Assembly (NCBI GenBank): GCA_900552325.1
Contig: URZG01000002.1
Coordinates: 1 to 28,496 of the forward strand
Reading direction: 5' to 3'
Source: an uncultured Porphyromonadaceae bacterium
GTDB lineage: Bacteria; Bacteroidota; Bacteroidia; Bacteroidales; Muribaculaceae
DNA: 28,496 nt
Shown here: positions 14,965 to 24,538 of the stretch, one piece after another
How positions within the stretch are numbered: the stretch's first letter is position 1
How the letters are laid out: each line of letters begins with the position of its first letter
Notes under the pieces: generated by a model
What the model was told of the DNA's origin: nothing
What the model saw: the letters and a program-made list of their open reading frames with translations, nothing else
The model's database searches: none
Made by a program: the position numbers and the translations under genes

Positions 14965-16746
14965 CTATAAATCGTCGAAAGCAGATACAAAAAAATCCGC
15001 TTTTTCTCCCTGGTATTTTTTTAATCGATCCTTTAGACGTTTCTTTTTGACGTAGAAGTTCGACAGATTTATTTTGCAGACAGTACAAATTATCCGAGGA
15101 GAAAACCCGGCTTTGAGATAGGAAAGGAAAATAAAATCATCTTCTTTAAATGTATCCAAATTACAGCGTAAATCAGCGATGATATTATTGTAAGTTGAAT
15201 TTACTTCCTCTTCAATTTTAGCGATTGTTTTTGGTTGCGATAGTTTTTCAAGTTCAGTTTGTATTCGGCGATAGAGCATTTTTTTTGCTGATTCAGAATC
15301 GGAGGACTCGTAATATTCTATACATAGCTTGTTCAGTGTAGAATGTTTGGAACGGAACAAAGAATCAGTTGTCTCTATCAGTTTGGAAAGAGAATTCTCC
15401 TTTTGTTTTATAATAGACTGTGCTTCAGAAATTGTAGATTCCTGAAGTTTTATTTGTTTAGTAAGATTATTGGTTATCTGTTCTTTATCTCGAAGTTGCT
15501 GGGAAATCTTTATTATGTCGGAGATCAAGGCATCTCGTTTATCCCTGATTTTTTGATTTCGCAAATAGAATAGATATATAGTAAAGATACAGATTATTAC
15601 TATTATAGAGAGGACTATAATAGTAATCAATCGATCCCTTTTTCTTAATTGTTGGGTAAGATTGGACTTTTCTATGAAATAGGTCGCCAATGTATTTCCG
15701 AATTGTTTGCTTAGCATTTCATTTATTGCATTGTCTTGCAACAAAGAAGCGCTATCGGTCATCTTCAAGGCATTGTGAAAATCTCCACGATGCATATATA
15801 GCGATTTCATTCCATTATAATAGGAAATCTCGTGAGGATATTTTCGATGCAGAATATCAAGCCAGTAAATTGCCGAGTCAACGTTGTTCTTTATCAGATA
15901 GGCTTTTGCAAGTCGGTTATATCCAAAAGCCGAACATCCGTATTCCGAAATGGAGTCAGCTATTCTCAGTTTGAGGATAGCCTTATCATACTGATTGAGT
16001 GCGAAGAGGCATATTCCTTCATTTTCATTGAGCTCTTTGACAAAAAGCGGTGATGGATCTGGATTTAAGAAATGTTCCTGTCTGGAGAAATCAAGGCAAT
16101 ACTGGTACTTTCGATTGTTTATCAGGCATGTTGTATATGATACGAGTGCATAATCACGATGTAAGGTATCCTTGGCCTCGGTGTATTTATCAAACGCTAT
16201 TTTCCGAGAGTCAAGTTCGGAAATCACATCGTTCATGCCGAAGTGTATCTCTCCTGCTAATTGATGAAGGCGTCCTTCATACAATGGATGTTTTTTATCT
16301 TTTATTACATCTAACCCTTCCCAAACACTGATCATGGCAATGGGATATTCCTGATTATATAGGAGTCTGTATCCGTTTTGAATATAAGATTCAACAAGAT
16401 GCTCCCAATCCTTTGTTTCCGAATAATATGATATGGATTTATTTATAAGGGAATCTGTAGGTACAACTATTTGTTCGCGGTTATGTATCCGTGTGGCGAG
16501 GAGGTAGTAGAGGGCGCGGGAGGCGGGGGTGCGGAGGGTGTCGGGGGAGATGGCGTGGAGGGATATGGCGGCGCTGTCGGGGTAGTCGTCGATTATGGTT
16601 TCGATGGCTTCGAGGCGGGGAAGCGCGGGGTCGGGTGCTTCTTTTTCTTTTTTAGCGCAGGATGTGGCGAGCAACGCGGCTGTGGCCAACAGCAGCAGGG
16701 AACGCAATAGGCGCGATATGTGTGGAGTGGAGCAGAGGGTTTTCAT
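14965..16746 (-). CDS. Membrane-anchored TPR/HTH regulator with mosaic composition
   Basis: 593 aa from MKTLCSTPHISRLL. The lipobox is LATSC (Cys30). A periplasmic helical-repeat (TPR-like) region runs about 40-370, one membrane helix about 374-396 (IIVLSIIVIICIFTIYLFYL), then a long coiled coil (about 400-475). The C-terminal HTH is about 535-577 (DDFIFLSYLKAGFSPRIICT, NLSNFYVKKKRLKDRL). This is the Bacteroidota TPR-TM-HTH regulator architecture, expected to sense an envelope signal and bind DNA from the membrane. An in-frame start 111 nt further upstream would run into the tRNA gene and is rejected. The first 90 or so codons are GC-rich like the backbone (16501-16560 is 44/60 G+C by hand count). 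The rest is AT-rich (16381-16440 is 18/60), suggesting a recombination junction near 16470-16500. The likely target is the neighbouring DUF3244-like/lipoprotein unit, by proximity only. Confidence 0.75.
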   Translation of the reverse strand: MKTLCSTPHISRLLRSLLLLATAALLATSCAKKEKEAPDPALPRLEAIETIIDDYPDSAAISLHAISPDTLRTPASRALYYLLATRIHNREQIVVPTDSLINKSISYYSETKDWEHLVESYIQNGYRLLYNQEYPIAMISVWEGLDVIKDKKHPLYEGRLHQLAGEIHFGMNDVISELDSRKIAFDKYTEAKDTLHRDYALVSYTTCLINNRKYQYCLDFSRQEHFLNPDPSPLFVKELNENEGICLFALNQYDKAILKLRIADSISEYGCSAFGYNRLAKAYLIKNNVDSAIYWLDILHRKYPHEISYYNGMKSLYMHRGDFHNALKMTDSASLLQDNAINEMLSKQFGNTLATYFIEKSNLTQQLRKRDRLITIIVLSIIVIICIFTIYLFYLRNQKIRDKRDALISDIIKISQQLRDKEQITNNLTKQIKLQESTISEAQSIIKQKENSLSKLIETTDSLFRSKHSTLNKLCIEYYESSDSESAKKMLYRRIQTELEKLSQPKTIAKIEEEVNSTYNNIIADLRCNLDTFKEDDFIFLSYLKAGFSPRIICTVCKINLSNFYVKKKRLKDRLKKYQGEKADFFVSAFDDL

Positions 16747-16775
16747 GGGGTGAGAGGCCGCAGGGTGGTTGCGTA

Positions 16776-16803
16776 GGCAGCCGGCATTTGTGTGCCGGCT
16801 GCC
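16776..16803 (-). terminator. GC-rich hairpin downstream of tRNA-Leu
   Basis: Perfect 11-bp arms GGCAGCCGGCA (16776-16786) and TGCCGGCTGCC (16793-16803) flank a 6-nt loop, 16 nt after the tRNA 3' end and 30 nt before the regulator ATG. There is no T-run on the minus side, so it may be a weak terminator, a processing signal or a leader structure for the regulator. Confidence 0.5.
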
Positions 16804-16818
16804 GGGTGTGTGATGATG

Positions 16819-16900
16819 TGCGCGATGGGGGACTCGACCCCCCACGACTTGCGTCACCAGATCCTAAGTCTGGCGCGGCTACCAATTACGCCAATCGCGC
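16819..16900 (-). tRNA. tRNA-Leu (anticodon UAG)
   Basis: 82 nt, class II. The acceptor is GCGCGAT/ATCGCGC (7 bp) with discriminator A and no encoded CCA. The D arm contains AATTGGTAG. The anticodon stem is CCAGA/TCTGG with loop CTTAGGA, giving anticodon TAG. The long variable arm has a GAC/GTC stem. The T stem is GGGGG/CCCCC with loop GTCGAGT. Position 54 is G where nearly all elongator tRNAs have T (TTCGANT), which is unusual. It lies between the spt-like gene and the regulator on the same strand. Confidence 0.93.
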
Positions 16901-16986
16901 ATTGCCGGGGCTGTGGCTGCGGGAGGTGCCGTCCCCGGTTATGTTGTCTGTTCCCGGATCTGCCTGCGGGGCGATCGGGGTGTGGA

Positions 16987-18174
16987 TCAGTCGATGAGAC
17001 CGTGACGGCGGAACACCTTGCGGAACTTGTCGAGGGCGAATTCCACCTGTTCCTTGGTGTGGGTCGCCATCAGCGAGAAGCGGATGAGGGTGTCCTGCGG
17101 AGCAACGGCGGGGGTGACCACGGGGTTCACGAAGAGACCCTCGTCGAAGAGGTCGCGGGTCACGCGGTAGGTCTTGTAGTCGTCGCGGATGTAGAGGGGG
17201 ATGATGGGGGTGGAGGTAGTGCCTATCTCGCAACCCATCTCACGGAAGCCCTCGAGGGCGAAGTTGGTGATTTCCCAGAGGTGCTCCTGGCGTTCGGGTT
17301 CCTGCTCCATGATGTCGATGGCCTTGAGGGCTGCGGCTGTGGAGGCGGGGGTGATGGAGGCTGTGAAGATGTAGGAGCGCGAGTGGTGACGGAGGAAGTT
17401 GGTGATCTCCTTGTCGCAGGCGATGAATCCGCCGAGCGATGCGAACGATTTGGAGAAGGTACCCATGATGAGGTCCACGTCGTTGGTCACGCCGAAGTGG
17501 TCGCAGGTGCCGCGGCCACCTTTGCCGAACACACCGATGCCGTGGGCTTCGTCGACCATCACGGTGGCGTCGTATTTTTTTGCGAGGCGCACGATTTCGG
17601 GGAGATTGGCCACGTCGCCCTCCATAGAGAACACGCCGTCGGTGACGATGAGTTTAACCTTGTCGGGGGCGCAGCGCTGGAGCTGCTTCTCGAGGCTCTC
17701 CATGTCGTTGTGCTTGTATTTGAGCACGGTCGAGAAAGCCAGGCGCGAACCCTCGATGATGGAGGCATGGTCCTGCTCGTCGCGGATGATGTAGTCTTCG
17801 CGGCCGGTGAGGCAGCTCACCACGCCGAGGTTCACCTCGAAGCCGGTGGAGTAGATCATCACGTCCTCTTTGCCGATATACTCGGCGATGCGCGCTTCAA
17901 GTTTCTTGTGGAGGTCGAGCGTGCCGTTGAGGAAGGGGGAGCCGGCGCAGCCGGTGCCGTATTTGCGGGTGGCCTCGATGGCGGCCTCTTTGATTCGGGG
18001 GTCGCTCACCAGACCGGAATAGCAGTTGGAGCCGAACATGAGCACTTTGCGGCCTTCGATGATTACCTCGGGCTCCTGCTCGGAGGAGATGGCGCGGAAA
18101 TAGGGGTAGACGCCGGCGGCTTTGGCCTCCTGCGGGGCGGTATATTTGGCAAGTTTAGCTTGAAGGAGCTTCAT
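16987..18174 (-). CDS. spt: Serine palmitoyltransferase-like alpha-oxoamine synthase
   Basis: PLP-dependent enzyme, 395 aa. It is expected to condense serine with a long-chain acyl-CoA or acyl-ACP to 3-ketosphinganine, the first step of Bacteroidota sphingolipid synthesis. The family fold is complete: His136 (DHAS, stacks on PLP), Asp208 and His211 in VDEAHG, and the PLP lysine Lys242 in GTFSKSFASLGG. The opening MKLLQAKLAKYTAPQEAKAAGVYPYFRAI and MFGSNCYSGL resemble Bacteroides and Porphyromonas serine palmitoyltransferases more than Kbl (2-amino-3-ketobutyrate CoA ligase) or BioF, which remain the alternatives. It has its own strong promoter just inside the end of the upstream GNAT gene. The tRNA-Leu lies 86 nt downstream. 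Confidence 0.8.
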   Translation of the reverse strand: MKLLQAKLAKYTAPQEAKAAGVYPYFRAISSEQEPEVIIEGRKVLMFGSNCYSGLVSDPRIKEAAIEATRKYGTGCAGSPFLNGTLDLHKKLEARIAEYIGKEDVMIYSTGFEVNLGVVSCLTGREDYIIRDEQDHASIIEGSRLAFSTVLKYKHNDMESLEKQLQRCAPDKVKLIVTDGVFSMEGDVANLPEIVRLAKKYDATVMVDEAHGIGVFGKGGRGTCDHFGVTNDVDLIMGTFSKSFASLGGFIACDKEITNFLRHHSRSYIFTASITPASTAAALKAIDIMEQEPERQEHLWEITNFALEGFREMGCEIGTTSTPIIPLYIRDDYKTYRVTRDLFDEGLFVNPVVTPAVAPQDTLIRFSLMATHTKEQVEFALDKFRKVFRRHGLID

Positions 18175-18252
18175 TTATCTTCTGATTGAAACCTGATATA
18201 ATTGTTTTAACGAACTATTGCTAAAGAAAGCTGCAATTTCTGAACGCGACCG

Positions 18253-18284
18253 CAAAGTTAGCGTTTTTTCCTGAAACGGCCAAA
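18253..18284 (-). promoter_or_regulatory. Promoter of the spt-like gene
   Basis: Minus-strand TTTG at 18281-18284 and TAACTTTG at 18253-18260 are exactly 20 nt apart, a full consensus pair. The leader is about 75 nt. The -33 box lies immediately after the stop codon of the upstream GNAT gene, so spt can be expressed independently of that operon. Confidence 0.75.
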
Positions 18285-18285
18285 T

Positions 18286-19227
18286 TTAAATGGCGAGTGT
18301 GAACTGGGGGCAGACCACGGGGCGGCCGCCGAACTCCTCCTTGTGGGCGGTCATGCCGGTGTTGAGATATTGGCCGCCCCGCTCGTTGGAGGTGCCGAAA
18401 TCGAACCAGCGGTAGCCGGGGCAGAGGTCGGTTACGAGTGTGTGGTAGATGGCGTCGACGGCGTAGATGTCGAAGCCCTCGGCGTTGGCGGCGGCGTACT
18501 GCAGGTGCAGCACTCCGCTTTCGGGCATGAGGTACACCACGGCGCCGGCTATGACGCGCCCTTGGCGCCGGGAGGTCAGCAGGAGGATGTTGCGTGGGAA
18601 GCGCCGGGCGAGGAGGCGTATCTCCTCCAGTGTGTGCACCGGGGTGGCGTTGTGGCGCGTGCGGCGGTCGTCGACTATGATCTGCCAGAATTCCGCGGGG
18701 TCGGCGGCGGGGTGCACGGTGATGCCGTGGCGCTCCATCCGGATGGCGGCGCGCCTCATGAGGCGCCGTAGTGCCCCTTCGGGGAGGGGCACTACGGAAG
18801 CAATGTTACAGGCTTCCATCCGCGCTCCGGCGCGGAACATGGCGTAGATATCCTCCTGCGCCGGCAGGCGGTGGTAGATCGTCGGCACGGCCTTGTATAT
18901 AAGGGTGTGGAAGCCTTCGTCGGCCAGGCGGGGCCGGATGGCGTCGAGCCATTCCAGGGGATATTGCGTGCGGCTGTCGGGCGCCATCACAAAACCGCCG
19001 TAGGTGAGCCCGGCATGCGACGAAAGCACTCCGGGCCCACCTACGGTGGCGGGCAACAGGGCCGCGAGGCGGCCGTTGCGACGGATTACCAGCGAGCGGT
19101 CGGGAAACCGGTCGGCGTGGTAGTCCATATAAGGTCGTGTGAGGAGGAACGTGCCGTTCTTGGAGGCGCCCACGAAGGCGTCCCATTCCTTTGCCATGGC
19201 GGGGTTATATGGCTCTACGGTCCACAT
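18286..19227 (-). CDS. GNAT/FemAB-like acyltransferase
   Basis: 313 aa with no signal peptide or membrane segment. It has a two-domain GNAT layout in the style of Acetyltransf_6 and FemAB-like proteins: NGRLAALLPATV and LTYGGFVMAP in the N-terminal half, RVIAGAVVYLMPESGVLHLQYAAA (about 225-248) as the acyl-CoA-binding half, and the closing motif WFDFGTSNERGGQYLNTGM (about 275-293), equivalent to the DFGRS...KKQWG ending of FemAB relatives. The substrate is unknown; peptidoglycan-peptide, polysaccharide and lipid amine acylation are all possible. It lies 27 nt downstream of the zinc-ribbon gene, so it is probably the last gene of the aspS operon. Proximity to spt makes a lipid substrate tempting, but this is not shown by the sequence. 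Confidence 0.75.
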   Translation of the reverse strand: MWTVEPYNPAMAKEWDAFVGASKNGTFLLTRPYMDYHADRFPDRSLVIRRNGRLAALLPATVGGPGVLSSHAGLTYGGFVMAPDSRTQYPLEWLDAIRPRLADEGFHTLIYKAVPTIYHRLPAQEDIYAMFRAGARMEACNIASVVPLPEGALRRLMRRAAIRMERHGITVHPAADPAEFWQIIVDDRRTRHNATPVHTLEEIRLLARRFPRNILLLTSRRQGRVIAGAVVYLMPESGVLHLQYAAANAEGFDIYAVDAIYHTLVTDLCPGYRWFDFGTSNERGGQYLNTGMTAHKEEFGGRPVVCPQFTLAI

Positions 19228-19254
19228 TCTTCCCTTGGCGCGGGTGGTCGGGGA

Positions 19255-20016
19255 TTATTCCTCCACGCCTGCGATGGCGGGGTCGATGAGGATTCGGCCG
19301 CAGTACTCGCACACGATGATCTTCTTGCGCATGCGGATCTCGAGCTGTTTCTGCGGGGGGATGCGGTTGAAGCAGCCGCCGCAGGCGTTGCGCTGGATGT
19401 AGACCACGCCGAGACCGTTGCGGGCGTTCTTGCGGATGCGCTTGAAGGCGTTGAGGGTATAGGTGTCGATTTTCGGCTCGAGATCCTTGGCCTGCTGGCG
19501 GAGGCGTTCCTCGTCCTGGCGGGTCTCGTTGACGATCTCCTCGAGCTCGGCGCGCTTCTCGGCGAGCACGTGCTCATGGTCGGAGACCTTCTCGCGTGTG
19601 GCCTCGATGTCGTGCTGTTTCTGCTCGATCATGCGGGTGTACTCGCCGAGGTGTTTCTCGGAGAGTTCTATCTCGAGGGTCTGGAATTCAACCTCTTTGG
19701 AGAGGAGGTCGAACTCGCGGTTGTTGCGCACGTTGTCGAGCTGCTCCTTGTAGCGGGCGATCTTGGCCTGCGACTCGTTGATCTTCTCTTTCTCCTGGGC
19801 GAGTTTCTCGCGCAGCTGGGCGATCTCCTGCTCGTAGTTGGAGATACGGGTCTGGAGGCCGGCCAGGGAGTCCTCGAGGTCCTTTACCTCCAGGGGGAGC
19901 TCGCCGCGGATAGTCTTGATGCGGTCGATCTCGGAGAGGACTGTCTGGAGCTGATAGAGCGATTTGAGACGGCTCTCGACGGAGAGCGCTTCGGGTTTAT
20001 TCTTGTCTGTTGCCAT
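19255..20016 (-). CDS. C4-type zinc ribbon coiled-coil protein (DUF164/CdsZ-like)
   Basis: 253 aa. A long antiparallel coiled coil (about 12-185, rich in E, K, Q and L heptads) is followed by a C4 zinc ribbon with Cys212/Cys215 (ACGGC) and Cys236/Cys239 (CEYC). This is the zf-RING_7/DUF164 family, present in many bacteria and commonly encoded next to Nif3, as here. Proposed roles involve nucleic acid, ribosome or division-related scaffolding; none can be read from the sequence. It begins 9 nt after the Nif3-like stop and is 27 nt before the GNAT gene, consistent with one operon. Confidence 0.9.
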   Translation of the reverse strand: MATDKNKPEALSVESRLKSLYQLQTVLSEIDRIKTIRGELPLEVKDLEDSLAGLQTRISNYEQEIAQLREKLAQEKEKINESQAKIARYKEQLDNVRNNREFDLLSKEVEFQTLEIELSEKHLGEYTRMIEQKQHDIEATREKVSDHEHVLAEKRAELEEIVNETRQDEERLRQQAKDLEPKIDTYTLNAFKRIRKNARNGLGVVYIQRNACGGCFNRIPPQKQLEIRMRKKIIVCEYCGRILIDPAIAGVEE

Positions 20017-20025
20017 ATCTATGGT

Positions 20026-20801
20026 TCAGTAATATTTTACGGGGTTTGCCTCGTCGGAGGACTTGCAGACTGCAAAGTTAGGAAATTTTTCTGTAATAGC
20101 GCGATAAAAAATTTCTTTCGTGCATGCTTCGGTCTCGTAATGGCCGGCGTCGACGAGCATGATGCGCCGGCGTCCTACGTCGTGGAAGGTGTTGAACTTG
20201 CAGTCGGCGGTGACGAGAATCTGCGCGCCTTTGTCGTATGCCGCCGGGAGCAGATCGGCTCCGGCGCCTCCGCACAGGGTCACGCGCCGCACCTCGAAGT
20301 CATCGGCCGGAGGGGCCGAGAAGCGGAGCGCGGGGGTGCCGAAAACGGCCTTTACCCTGTCGAGGAACGCGCGCCAGGGTATAGGAGAGGGGAGGGTGCC
20401 GGTCACCCCGAGGCCGGAGGCGTCGTCGAGCACGCGCACATCCTCCAGGCCCAGCATCCGCCCCATCTCGAACGACACGCCGCCGGGGGCGCAGTCGCAC
20501 GAGGTGTGGGCGGAGTACACGCTGATGCCTGAGGCGAGGGCTTTGACCAGACATGAACCCACGCGGTCGTCACCATCCACCACCTGACGGGTGGCGCGGA
20601 ACAGCAGGGGATGGTGGGCTATCACCAGGTTGCAGCCGCGGCGCACGGCTTCGTCTAGGATGGCCTCCGTGACGTCGACGCACAGCAGGGCGCCTGTGCA
20701 GACGGCTGCCGGGGTGCCGCACTGCCAGCCGGAGTTATCCCAGCTTTCCTGCCCCTCGGGCGGACACGCTGCCTCGATGGCGGAGATTATCTCGGCGTTG
20801 G

Positions 20802-20805
<4 letters not shown>
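20026..20805 (-). CDS. Nif3-like dinuclear metal-centre protein (YqfO family)
   Basis: 259 aa, the short form without the central insert that lengthens many Bacteroidota and Firmicutes relatives to about 360 aa. Metal ligands are present: His64-His65 in VIAHHPLLF, Asp104 in YSAHTSCD, and His222 and Glu226 in DAGHYETE. The family forms toroidal hexamers with a di-metal site per subunit. It is often annotated GTP cyclohydrolase I type 2, but the physiological reaction is unsettled. The start overlaps the aspS stop by 4 nt (ATGA), indicating translational coupling. Confidence 0.92.
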
Positions 20806-22562
<1,757 letters not shown>

Positions 22563-22585
22563 TTGTCAGGTGATTTTATTTTTTG

Positions 22586-22593
22586 CAAAGTTA
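22586..22593 (-). promoter_or_regulatory. -7 box for the aspS operon
   Basis: Minus-strand TAACTTTG followed by C matches TAnnTTTG and gives a leader of about 18 nt. No good -33 is found at 19-21 bp. It shares the 78-nt divergent region with the regulator promoter. Confidence 0.55.
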
Positions 22594-22626
22594 ATAAGTT
22601 TTGGCGGGAAATCGGAGGGAAATATG

Positions 22627-22634
22627 TAATTTTG
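22627..22634 (+). promoter_or_regulatory. -7 box placing the regulator start at or near the transcript start
   Basis: TAATTTTG on the plus strand matches the consensus and ends 6 nt before ATG 22641, so the transcript would be leaderless or nearly so. A TTTG at 22600-22603 lies 23 nt upstream, slightly beyond ideal spacing. Confidence 0.5.
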
Positions 22635-22640
22635 TGGGAA

Positions 22641-24272
22641 ATGACCCGAATCATAACCTTACTGATACCATTGTTGCTGGCGCTCGCGGCGTGTTCGCGC
22701 CGGCCGCATGCTCCCGGGAGCATGGCGATGACCTCCGGCGAGGCCATCGCCTCACTTGACAGTATGATGGCTCTCCGGCCGAACCTTATGGCGGCCAAAC
22801 GCAATGCCATTGACTCGTTGTGGAACCTGAGCCGCGGCGCCATAACGCCGCGCGAGCGTTTTGACGTCCTCGAGAAACTTTTCCGGCAATACCGGTCCTA
22901 CTCGATGGATTCCATGCTGATGGTGGCACGGATGTGCCGTGCCGAGGCGGAGGCGCATCTCGGCGACTCACTTTACTGGCGTGCCGTAATCATGGAATCG
23001 GAGGGACTCAAGGGACAGGCGTCCTACTACGGCGCGCTGCAGTGCCTCAACAGTATCCCGCCCTATTGGCGCAAGGTTTTCCGCCAGTCGCTCATGCAGC
23101 GGTATATCTCCATATATTACTCACTTTCGGAATACACTACCTCGCATGAGGATTCGGTGCGCTACACGTCGTTGCTGGAGGCATACCGCGACACGGTAAT
23201 CTCGGAGGCGCCTCCGGGGTCGGTGACGCGCCGGCTCAATCTGGCGGAGAAACTGCGTGTCGGGGGCGATCCCGCCGGAGCCCTGGCGCAGATGGACTCT
23301 CTGCGTGCCGGCGCGCCGGGCGGGATCGATCCCGGGGTGGAGGCCTTTATCCGCGGCAGGTGCCACGAGGATCTCGGCGACATGGAGCAGGCCAAAACCT
23401 GCTTCGCCGTGGCGGCGGCCTATGACCTCTCAAAAGCCGTGCGTAAATATGAGGCGCTGCAGGAACTGGCGCGTATCCTATCCGACGAAGGCGATCACAC
23501 GCGTGCATATAAATATATAATGTGCGCCATTACCGATATCCAGGCCAGCAATGCCCGCAGCCGTTTCCGCCGTCTGTCAAATTACCAGCCGATTATCGCC
23601 GCCTCCTATGCCCAGGCGCAGGAGCGCTCAAATACTGCCAAGACCGCTCTACTGTCGCTTGCGGCTGTACTTTTGGCCGGCCTTGTGGCGGCGCTTGTGT
23701 TTATACGGCGTAAAAATCTCGGGCTGGCGCGTGAACGGCGCGACCTTCAACAGAAAAACTGCGAACTCGAGGAGCTGCGCTCGCGCCTGAGCGAAGCCAA
23801 CCGCTCGCTCGAGGAATCGGCCAAAATCAAGGAGGACTATCTGGGGTATCTCTTCAATCTCTGTTCTGAGTATATCGATTCGCAGGAAAGTTACCGCAAA
23901 CAGTTGCACCGGCGCCTGAAGTCGGGCAAGATCTCGGATATTGACGCGCTCCTTGCGGTGCCCCAGGGTGGCGAGCACCTGCAGTCGTTCTTCAAGAAGT
24001 TCGACGCCATCATCCTTGACATATTCCCGGATTTTATCGAGAAGATCAACGCCCTGCTCAGCCCGGACTACCAGCTCAGCCCGAAGCCCGGCGAACTGCT
24101 GTCGCCCGAGCTGAGGATTTACGCCCTGGTGCGTCTGGGTATGACCGACTCCACCCGTATCGCCGCCTTCCTGCGGTATTCGCCACAGACGGTATATAAT
24201 TACCGTTTCCGCGTGAGGTCACATTCGCTGCTGCCGAAAGAGGAATTCCCCCGCGCCGTACGTAAACTCTGA
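22641..24272 (+). CDS. Intact DUF6377-type TPR/membrane/HTH regulator beside a SusCD locus
   Basis: 543 aa. A lipoprotein signal with Cys18 (LLALAACS) is followed by a DUF6377-like helical region (SLDSMMALRPNLMAAKRNA, then TPR-like helices to about 320). One membrane helix is at about 333-355 (ALLSLAAVLLAGLVAALVF), then a coiled coil (about 358-395). The C-terminal HTH is about 490-530 (ELRIYALVRLGMTDSTRIAA, YSPQTVYNYRFRVRS). The start was chosen because it opens the signal peptide and follows the -7 box; the frame stays open far upstream only because it runs antisense to aspS. It lies 266 nt upstream of susC on the same strand with a terminator between, so it is a good candidate for the glucan-locus activator, in place of SusR. 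The broken copy at 1345-2773 is a close relative. Confidence 0.85.
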   Translation: MTRIITLLIPLLLALAACSRRPHAPGSMAMTSGEAIASLDSMMALRPNLMAAKRNAIDSLWNLSRGAITPRERFDVLEKLFRQYRSYSMDSMLMVARMCRAEAEAHLGDSLYWRAVIMESEGLKGQASYYGALQCLNSIPPYWRKVFRQSLMQRYISIYYSLSEYTTSHEDSVRYTSLLEAYRDTVISEAPPGSVTRRLNLAEKLRVGGDPAGALAQMDSLRAGAPGGIDPGVEAFIRGRCHEDLGDMEQAKTCFAVAAAYDLSKAVRKYEALQELARILSDEGDHTRAYKYIMCAITDIQASNARSRFRRLSNYQPIIAASYAQAQERSNTAKTALLSLAAVLLAGLVAALVFIRRKNLGLARERRDLQQKNCELEELRSRLSEANRSLEESAKIKEDYLGYLFNLCSEYIDSQESYRKQLHRRLKSGKISDIDALLAVPQGGEHLQSFFKKFDAIILDIFPDFIEKINALLSPDYQLSPKPGELLSPELRIYALVRLGMTDSTRIAAFLRYSPQTVYNYRFRVRSHSLLPKEEFPRAVRKL

Positions 24273-24318
24273 TTGTGCAAAATATCGCATGGTGGCCGTG
24301 ACGGCATCATGCTGTGGT

Positions 24319-24361
24319 GATTCAGGCTACATGTCGGCCTGAATCGCAGTTTACTTTTATT
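24319..24361 (+). terminator. Terminator after the regulator
   Basis: A perfect 9-bp inverted repeat, GATTCAGGC (24319-24327) with GCCTGAATC (24337-24345), has a 9-nt loop and is followed by a T-rich stretch (TTTACTTTTATT). It lies 47 nt after the regulator stop and separates it from the susCD transcript. Confidence 0.7.
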
Positions 24362-24472
24362 GTCTTCATGTGGTAATTCTTACTGCAGATTATCAATTTG
24401 TTACATGTTTTAACAGCTTACTTTACCGCTTACTTTGCCTTTATTTCGTGTTTTATGCACATTAACTTTGCA

Positions 24473-24480
24473 CCTGAATC
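24473..24480 (+). promoter_or_regulatory. -7 box of the susCD transcript
   Basis: TAACTTTG followed by CA is an exact match, giving a leader of about 53 nt before ATG 24539. A second weaker TTACTTTG lies at 24430-24437. The rest of the 266-nt gap holds only the terminator. The activator site is presumably upstream of the -7 box, but no repeat was recognised. Confidence 0.6.
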
Positions 24481-24538
24481 ATTCACCTCGATACTTTCGC
24501 TATAACAAATCGAATCATACCTTAAATTTTATCCACGA

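Noticed and set aside
16747..16857. Longer start for the mosaic regulator
   Set aside because: It would overlap the tRNA-Leu and precede a proper lipoprotein signal that starts at 16746.
16792..18189. 465-aa plus-strand open frame
   Set aside because: Antisense to the spt-like gene and crosses the tRNA.
18871..20532. 553-aa plus-strand open frame
   Set aside because: Antisense shadow of the GNAT, zinc-ribbon and Nif3-like genes; low-complexity Leu/Glu/Val-rich translation typical of complementary strands of GC-rich genes.
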